From Symsagittifera roscoffensis (lineage: Eukaryota > Xenacoelomorpha > Acoela > Convolutidae), in NCBI RefSeq assembly GCF_963678635.1, contig NW_026971504.1:1-64000 (forward strand): a DNA stretch of 64,000 nt. The letters run 5' to 3'. Of the stretch, positions 57,331 to 64,000 are shown piece after piece. Under the pieces are notes generated by a model, which worked only from the letters and a program-made list of their open reading frames with translations, ran no database searches and had not been told where the DNA came from. The first letter of the stretch is position 1. Each line of letters opens with the position of its first letter. Made by a program: the position numbers and the translations under genes.

Positions 57331-57350
57331 CGAGACTTATGGTCGCACCA
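57331..57350 (-). promoter_or_regulatory. E3 primer-binding site
   Basis: On the minus strand this reads TGGTGCGACC then ATAAGTCTCG, starting 2 nt inside the 5' LTR. It is identical in E2. The tRNA was not identified from the window. Confidence 0.75.
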
Positions 57351-57352
57351 GA

Positions 57353-57762
57353 TGAGTTAGGACCGAGTTGGTTAACTCATAGAGTAATTTCGGATAGGGT
57401 ACACCGTCTGCTCGTCACGCTATCTTATTTTCGGCCGGATAGATTCGTGCAACTTCTTAGTCTAATACCGATCCTAATCTTACTCTTATACTATCTAGTC
57501 TCAGGTTGTTTAACTAGTCTCTGCTAGGCTCAATAGATCTAGGGTATACTGGTTTATTGCGGCTGCTGAAGTGCTCGGGAGAGTCCAACTAATTTCTAAG
57601 TTAAATTCAAATCTCTCTGGTGCTGAAGTTACAAGTAACTTCAGCACTTACAAATAAGTGGGTTGTTAGTTAGATGGATCATGATTGGTTAATATTAAAT
57701 ACTTTACATTGGTAAAATATCTAAATTATCCAATCATAAAATGTAGTTTAGATCAGGTTCCA
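57353..57762 (-). repeat. E3 5' LTR (410 bp)
   Basis: Identical to the 3' LTR. The palindrome lies at 57620-57647 and AATAAA at 57553-57558 (minus strand). TCAA (57763-57766) follows as the right target duplication. Confidence 0.95.
57620..57647. promoter_or_regulatory. 28-bp LTR palindrome
   Basis: Perfect inverted repeat: 13-bp arms GTGCTGAAGTTAC around a 2-nt spacer. In E2 the arms read GTGCTGAAATTAC and the partner changed with it (AAC to AAT), so pairing is kept. It could be an operator-like protein site in the promoter or an RNA hairpin. Confidence 0.7.
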
Positions 57763-57835
57763 TCAATTCGTTTTTAGAGCATCCAAATCTGGTCTACCCA
57801 CGAAAACACATTGGCGGGCTGATAAACGAACCACT

Positions 57836-57994
57836 ATGGACAATGCGCCTGCAAAGTCTCAGTTTATTCCCTCTGATCCTATTCCGATCCAGGACCCACA
57901 CGACGATTCGATATCACCCACCCCTCCGAGGGACCAGCTGCCAAAACATATAAAAATCGCAATCTCTCTAAGTATCCCCCCACCTTTATGGTAG
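57836..57994 (+). CDS. Short ORF with the QFxPSxPIPIQ motif (copy 2)
   Basis: 52 codons from MDNAPAKSQFIPSDPIPIQ through RDQLPK, ending SIPPPLW. The frame is also open upstream of the ATG (THWRADKRTT), matching the N-terminus of the ORF at 30042-30218. That homology across both sides suggests a shared exon or repeat rather than chance. No function is proposed. Confidence 0.35.
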   Translation: MDNAPAKSQFIPSDPIPIQDPHDDSISPTPPRDQLPKHIKIAISLSIPPPLW

Positions 57995-58988
57995 CTTAGT
58001 AAAGAATAACCACCACACTTAAAAAGAATTAATTTAATGTCTTAGCATGGGGCAAGTTTTGCAACTGTGAACGAATCTCCCCTCCTTTTGCAAAAAGGAG
58101 AAATAGGGAAATCTATCCAAAACGTTTTTAAAAACATTAACGAAGAAAAATCCTCAGAAAAGTATTTTTTACTTTCATGGCACAAACTTATTAAAGTCAG
58201 CACCCAGTTTAAATAGAAGAAGAGACATTCTTTTTCTCTCTGGTTTTTAGAAATTCAGTTGAATTGAATAAATCAGAGACGGCGTGCGGTCTGCAAGAAA
58301 AGTTCGCGTAACTATTATGAGCATTAAAAATAGTATAAGAAACATTATCCAAACAGAATTTTTAAAAGCAAATAAACACAAGTCTTCATTTTTGGTTATT
58401 TTTGCTCTCCTTACCACAATTTTGATTGGAGAATGGAGAATAGTGTTATTCTCAAGATAAAGGGACCAAGTGATGGAAAATTTTTAACCAACCAGAATCG
58501 CGAGTGGTTCTTATTGGCCATTAAATTGGCAAAAAATGTCATTATGAACAGTCATTATATGTCGAAATAAACAGAAAATTAACAATAGCAGCAGAAAAAA
58601 GTCTTACTACACACTTCGAGCAGATGCACCAAAAAATTCTTTTGTTAAATATTTTTTTAAATCTGTTTTATATTCTTTCCAATACTCGAATTCGTTTTCG
58701 GGCCATGTGAAAAATCTTCCCTGCATAGAACAAGTGAACAATTAAAGGACAAAGTCTAGCAGTAAGGCCTGCATGTACTATGCTCAAATCTAATTGGCTG
58801 AACAAAAAATTGATTCAAGGAGGAAATAGATGAACTTATCCAGGCTATTTCGTTTCGATGGCCTAGATTAATTGTTCTGACTTCCGACTTAATTTGTGCT
58901 CGAAGTGGCTTTTTTTCTCCAGACAAAATTCCTGTTTGATTTACTAAACAGGTATTATGAAAACGTTTTTTTTTTCCAGATGAGATCT

Positions 58989-59021
<33 letters not shown>

Positions 59022-59150
59022 AGACGCTTTTTCGAAAAATTCGCTTTCCCAAAAAACTACCCGTCAAATTCTCATAAAAGTAGTACCAATGGATTCAGTA
59101 GCGTTTCACCTACCTGCCTGCATAAAATTTAGGGCAATTTTTACCCTACC
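57995..59150. other. Unassigned DNA with a T-tract
   Basis: No gene was seen. A near-perfect run of about 31 T spans 58991-59021. The lysine-rich frame read across it on the minus strand is an artefact of the tract. Confidence 0.5.
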
Positions 59151-59159
59151 CCACCCCCT

Positions 59160-61262
59160 ACGGTCTTAGAAAAGCTTCACAACTCGGTACTTTTCACTTT
59201 TTGCCCATTTTTTCGGAAATTTTCAATTTCCTCAAAAACTACCCGTCCAGATTTGGGATTAAGGGTTTAATCGATAGACCAGGTTGTAGGAAACTCCCAT
59301 GCACAAGCGGCTGGTCCCTAATTTGCTTAGGGGAAGAGCTATAGACTTAGGAAAAGTCACTTTTTTGATTTTTTTGCCTATTTTTTCGGAAATTATCGAT
59401 TTCCTCAAAAACTACCCATCCAGATTTGAAATTAAGGGTTTAATCGATAGACCAGGTTGTAGGAAACTCCCCCGCATAAGCGTCTGGTCCTAAACTTGCC
59501 TATGGGAAGAGCTATAGACTTAGGAAAAGTCACTTTTTTGACTTTTTTGGCCTTTTTTCAAATCTTTCCGATTTCCTCAAAAACTACCCGTCCAGATTTG
59601 GGATTAAGGGTTCAATCGATAAACCAGGTTGTAAAAAACTCCCCTGCCCAAGCGGCTGGTCCCTAATTTGATTAGGGGAAGAGCTATAGACTTAGGAAAA
59701 ATCACTTTTTTGATTTTTTTGCCTATTTTTTTGGAAATTATCGATTTCCTCAAAAACTACCAATCCAGATTTGAAATTAAGGGTTTAATCGATAGACCAG
59801 GTTGTAGGAAACTCCCCCGCATAAGCGGCTGGTCCTAAACTTGCCTATGGGAAGAGCTATAGACTTAGGAAAAGTCACTTTTTTGACTTTTTTGGCCTTT
59901 TTTCAAATCTTTCCGATTTCCTCAAAAACTACCCGTCCAGATTTGGGATTAAGGGTTCAATCGATAAACCAGGTTGTAGGAACCCCCCCTACACAAACTG
60001 CTCGTCCCTAATTCGTCTAGGGGAAGAGCTATACACTTAGGAATAGTCAATTTTTTTGTTTTTAGGCCATTTTTTCAAACTTTTTTGATTTCTTCAAAAA
60101 CTACCCATCCAGATTTGGGATTAAGGGTTTAATCGATAGACCAGATTGGAGGAAACTCCCCCGCATAAGCGGCTGGTCCTAAACTTGCCTATGGGAAGAG
60201 CTATAGACTTAGGAAAAGTCACTTTTTTGACTTTTTTGGCCTTTTTTCAAATCTTTCCGATTTCCTCAAAAACTACCCGTCCAGATTTGGGATTAAGGGT
60301 TCAATCGATAAACCAGGTTGTAAAAAACTCCCCTGCCCAAGCGGCTGGTCCCTAATTTGCTTAGGGGAAGAGCTATAGACTTAGGAAAAATCACTTTTTT
60401 GATTTTTTTGCCTATTTTTTTGGAAATTATCGATTTCCTCAAAAACTACCAATCCAGATTTGAAATTAAGGGTTTAATCGATAGACCAGGTTGTAGGAAA
60501 CTCCCCCGCATAAGCGGCTGGTCCTAAACTTGCCTATGGGAAGAGCTATAGACTTAGGAAAAGTCACTTTTTTGACTTTTTTGGCCTTTTTTCAAATCTT
60601 TCCGATTTCCTCAAAAACTACCCGTCCAGATTTGGGATTAAGGGTTCAATCGATAAACCAGGTTGTAGGAACCCCCCCTACACAAACTGCTCGTCCCTAA
60701 TTCGTCTAGGGGAAGAGCTATACACTTAGGAATAGTCAATTTTTTTGTTTTTAGGCCATTTTTTCAAACTTTTTTGATTTCTTCAAAAACTACCCATCCA
60801 GATTTGGGATTAAGGGTTTAATCGATAGACCAGATTGGAGGAAAATCCCCTGCCCAAGCGGCTGGTCCCTAATTTGCTTAGGGGAAGAGCTATAGACTTA
60901 GGAAAAGTCACTTTTTTGATTTTTTTGCCTATTTTTTCGGAAATTATCGATTTCCTCAAAAACTACCTGTCCAGATTTGGAATTAAGGGTTTAATCGGTA
61001 GACCAGGTTGTAGGAAACTCCCCCGCACAAGCGGCTGGTCCTTAACTTGCCTAGGGGAAGAGCTATAGACTTAGGAAAAGTCACTTTTTTGACTTTTTTG
61101 GCCTTTTTTTCGGAAATTATCGATTTCCTCAAAAACTACCCATCCAGATTTGGGATTAAGGGTTTAATCGATAGACCAGGTTGTAGGAAACTCCCCTGCC
61201 CAAGCGGCTGGTCCTTAATTTGTCTCGGGGAAGAGCTGTACACATAGGAAAAGTTTTTTTAA
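59160..61262. repeat. 172-bp satellite array with 4-monomer higher-order unit
   Basis: Twelve monomers are marked by ccagattt at 59247, 59420, 59592, 59765, 59937, 60109, 60281, 60454, 60626, 60798, 60971 and 61144, with spacing 172 or 173 bp. Three and a quarter monomers from 59592 recur nearly unchanged 689 bp later from 60281, defining a four-monomer unit of 689-690 bp. Several short Leu/Ser/Lys frames appear once per monomer and are by-products. Confidence 0.95.
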
Positions 61263-61317
61263 AAGTTTTTTGGCATTGGAACAAAGATTCAATATACTTA
61301 TTGTATGTATTTTTTAG

Positions 61318-61448
61318 AAAATGGAATTCGCTATGCTTACGTTTTCTCGCTTTTGCTTGGTGCTATTGGCTTTGTGTTGAGTTTTTTTGCATGGTTCGAA
61401 GAAGTCCAACGAGAAGTTGCACGAGTTACGCTAGTTCTCTTTAATCAG
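61318..61448 (+). other. Candidate host exon encoding a membrane helix
   Basis: A tract ending tgtattttttag precedes an open frame reading NGIRYAYVFSLLLGAIGF and then FFAWFEEVQREVARV. The frame ends at CAG|GTCGGT. The splice-like borders and a plausible helix make an exon possible, but alone it is weak. Confidence 0.2.
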
Positions 61449-61502
61449 GTCGGTTTGTTCCAGAACGTTTTTGTGATTTCAGTTATAGTCAACATATTAT
61501 AG

Positions 61503-62060
61503 TCATATTTGCAATGCATGGACAAAATTTAATTAATTCGAAAATTAAAGAGTCGTTAGAAAAATGAAAAATACTTTAATTCATTAATGTTAGCTGGTTT
61601 GTGAAACACACATTTCACTTAATTCTAGTGAATAATTATTCACATTGTTGAAGCATTGTGCATATGATTTTATTTTAAATATATTTAGCATGTAACCATG
61701 ATTGATACGGTTTGCCTTGTCGCACTGTGAAAGGCCCGTTTAATGGGAGGTCATAAATCACTTAAAACATGCGCCAATCGATCAGTACGACACCATTGTC
61801 ATCTTGCGTGGAAGCAATGATGTATTGAAAATACCATCTGATAGGCTCATAGATCAATTCAGAGGTATCATTAAAAAGCTGTACCTCTCACTTTAATCAT
61901 TATCGATTTTCTGGCAGTTTTTGACGGTATCTTTTCTTTTTATTCAAAAAAAATTGTTGTCCTGAGCTCATATTTCAGAATTCATTTTAACTTCCATCTT
62001 TTTGTAAATATATGGGGCTCAATCATTGCCCATTTGCGTTATAAAATGAAAATATAATGC
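61503..62060. other. Unassigned DNA
   Basis: Nothing supported. Confidence 0.4.
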
Positions 62061-62068
62061 GTAAGCAA

Positions 62069-62807
62069 ACGAGACTGCTCATATCAGGGCGAAGCCCTGA
62101 ATTTTCTGACTGCTTTTTGAGGTTTATGGAGCAATAATAACGAAAAAAAAATTACCTGTAATAAAATAAAATGAAAATTTTTTTTTCTAAAATTTGAAAT
62201 TTTTTAATAAAAATCATCCCCCCACACGCATATAAAGTACAAAAAGAGAGATTTCGCTCATTCTAACAAATCAATTATGGCAAATATAATTCTTTCAACC
62301 ACCAACATGGAAAGATTTCTAAGACGGATTAATTTCCGCTAACGCGTTAATAGCGTTAATTGTCACAAATTGGACAAAATGGCAATCCTTAAATCCCCAT
62401 AACTTCACAAAAAAAGGTCACAGGTGAAATAGCTTTTCAAATTTAAGCTCAGGACAATAATGTCTTTTGAATGATTTAAAAAAGTTCCGTCAAAAATGGC
62501 TAGTTAAAAAGTCGGAATTTGTCTGAAGAAAAAAAAACCACCCGAGCACAAATCTTCCGTTACTTTCGTATCGAAAGTCGAAAGAATAATTATTCCGATT
62601 TGATGCGAAGGCATGCAATTTGGTTTATTCATGCTATATGCGAGATATAACACTTTGTACTCACAAAAAAAATTCACAAACAATCTCAAAACAATTTAAA
62701 ATTTGTAATTATTGTTGTGGAATTTTTTCACATTTATTTTGAATTGGTCACTACTCCAAATACAGACGAAACTTTCAGGGCTTCGCCCTGATACGAGCAA
62801 ACTCGTT
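62069..62807. repeat. Segment bounded by 34-bp inverted repeats, partly shared with 31030-31460
   Basis: 62069-62102 and the reverse complement of 62774-62807 agree at about 31 of 34 positions. Both contain the hairpin CAGGGC-GAA-GCCCTG. The interior 62150-62590 matches 31030-31375 in reverse. The repeat ends also resemble a stretch of the BEL/Pao gag remnant (31433-31462). It could be a non-autonomous derivative or a fold-back rearrangement of that family. Confidence 0.5.
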
Positions 62808-64000
62808 CCTATTTTTGAGATTTTTTCTATTTTGAGATTTTCAACCACTCAACTTTAATTGGATGAACGTAACTACAAGTATTTTTCCCACATTCGGTTC
62901 TTCCATCAAGTGACTCCATCAAGTTTGGGGCGATCTTTGTTCGTGTTTTTTTAATGATTTTTTTCTTCTATTTTTTGGCTATCCGGGAACGAATAAGTTT
63001 TTTGTCTATCTGGGAATGCTGCTCTGCGGGTATTCGCTCGGAAAATAAAAATTGTGTTTACTTACTGACCTTCCTGTTTGGTCTGCCAGCATAATGAAGA
63101 CAAAAAGACAAATAGTATATAAAAAAAACAGGGAAACTGTGCTAAATTAAATTGGGAGTCCAGGTTTTTGTCGTTCTCAAGAATTATATATATATTTTTT
63201 AAAAATTCGATTTACGACTGATTTGACTTAAAAATGATATCACAGTTAGTCCTCTACAATCTTTTTTGAGGTGGTCAAAATTGGGGCAGACAAAAACTAA
63301 ACTAACCACTATACATTATCTTCCCACTTTTTAGGTTGTTGATAAAAGCAAGAAATAAAATTATCTTATAGTATGGCTGCTTATCGCGTCCCAATTACAG
63401 TTGGCCATACAACCATGCGGCAGAAAGAATGGCCTTCTATAGCAAAGTCGGGCTTTATGGATCATCGTTGACTACGTTGAACAGCGCGCAGCTTTCGGAT
63501 AGCGTCGAATGTTCGATAGTTCAAATAGTAAATTATTACAAAAATTAACGTTTAGAAAAAAAATTTTAAAACTCCAAATATAGGTTATTTTGTTAATCTA
63601 AATTGCCGGAAGCAGTATTAAAGCCTTTCTTTCGTCTATTGCACTGTTTTGTTGTACCAATTGGACTCTATAAACTATTTTTCATCAAATTTCGAGCTGT
63701 TTTTAATTTCAGTTTGCGCGATTTTTGAAGGTAAATGGTTCCTTTTCAAAAACCTATTTCAGCATTATTCAGCATTATAACACATTATAACCCATTTCAG
63801 CATTATAATTTTTCTTCATAGTTTAGAGTGTATCACGCATTTAGCCATAATGTTAAGTTAAACAGCTAAGAAAAAGGCCAAAAAAATTGATATGATAAAC
63901 TGGTTGGTTCAAATGTCGATTTCAACTATCGATTATTCTCAGCGCTCTGATACCAAAATTGCTGCTGAACTGAACGAAAAACCAAAAAGGATCCAAGAGC
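62808..64000. other. Unassigned DNA
   Basis: No supported gene. The word cattataa-cccatttcagcattataa is repeated locally near 63765-63810. Confidence 0.4.

Larger units (their letters stand above)
38850..57762 (-). mobile_element. E3: intact-looking 18.9-kb envelope-bearing LTR element
   Basis: Minus strand. It has identical 410-bp LTRs, a 4-bp target duplication, a primer-binding site and a full set of long open frames, so it is a recent and possibly active insertion. At 18.9 kb it is far larger than typical Ty3/gypsy elements (about 5-10 kb). Sense order is 5' LTR, leader ORF, hairpin leader, basic ORF, Gag-like ORF, gag-pol, two small membrane ORFs, AUG-less Pro/Gln frame, env, 601-codon ORF, non-coding tract, 3' LTR. 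Adjoining ORFs overlap by a few to about 100 nt, implying frameshifting, reinitiation or splicing. It has more accessory frames than the usual gag-pol-env plan. Confidence 0.95.

Noticed and set aside
58756-59132. Frames across the poly-T tract
   Set aside because: Runs of Lys or Phe simply read the homopolymer.
59299-61247. Repeated short frames in the satellite
   Set aside because: One appears per monomer and they drift with the repeat. There is no sign of a gene.
59160-61262. CRISPR array
   Set aside because: The repeats are contiguous 172-bp monomers without unique spacers, in eukaryotic DNA.

Overview
The window looks like repeat-rich, AT-rich, non-coding-poor nuclear DNA of an invertebrate animal. 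The evidence is Ty3/gypsy-type and BEL/Pao-type retroelements, an envelope-bearing LTR element, a satellite array with a period of about 172 bp, and long tracts without convincing host genes. No bacterial operons, rRNA or tRNA genes were seen. The phylum cannot be fixed from the sequence. A nematode or another small ecdysozoan is only a guess.

Layout. (1) 211-7149: a compact Ty3/gypsy element (E1, minus strand) with two identical 207-bp LTRs. Its gag-pol frame is broken by three frame changes and one nonsense codon. It is flanked on both sides by the same sequence of at least 208 bp. (2) 7709-10774: unassigned DNA with a degraded tandem repeat. (3) 10775-29338: an 18.6-kb LTR element (E2, minus strand), the old, heavily mutated relative of the element in (5). 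(4) 29339-38849: unassigned DNA holding a degraded BEL/Pao gag (minus) next to a BEL/Pao pol piece (plus). (5) 38850-57762: an 18.9-kb LTR element (E3, minus strand) with identical 410-bp LTRs, a 4-bp target duplication TCAA and almost all reading frames open. (6) 57763-64000: a short ORF related to one right of E2, a T-tract, a 172-bp satellite with a 4-monomer higher-order repeat, and further dispersed repeats.

E3 is the centrepiece. In sense order it carries: 5' LTR; PBS; a 77-codon leader ORF; a 5' leader with paired hairpins; a 155-codon basic ORF; a 609-codon Gag-like ORF; a 2165-codon gag-protease-RT-RNase H-integrase ORF; two tiny membrane-protein ORFs; a 378-codon frame without a single methionine codon; an 844-codon envelope-like glycoprotein; a 601-codon ORF of unknown family, whose stop codon lies 3 nt before a consensus splice donor; a 1.6-kb non-coding tract; and the 3' LTR. 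E2 has the same order, so comparing the copies shows which parts are conserved. The whole reads as a complex, retrovirus-like Ty3/gypsy lineage element with several accessory proteins.
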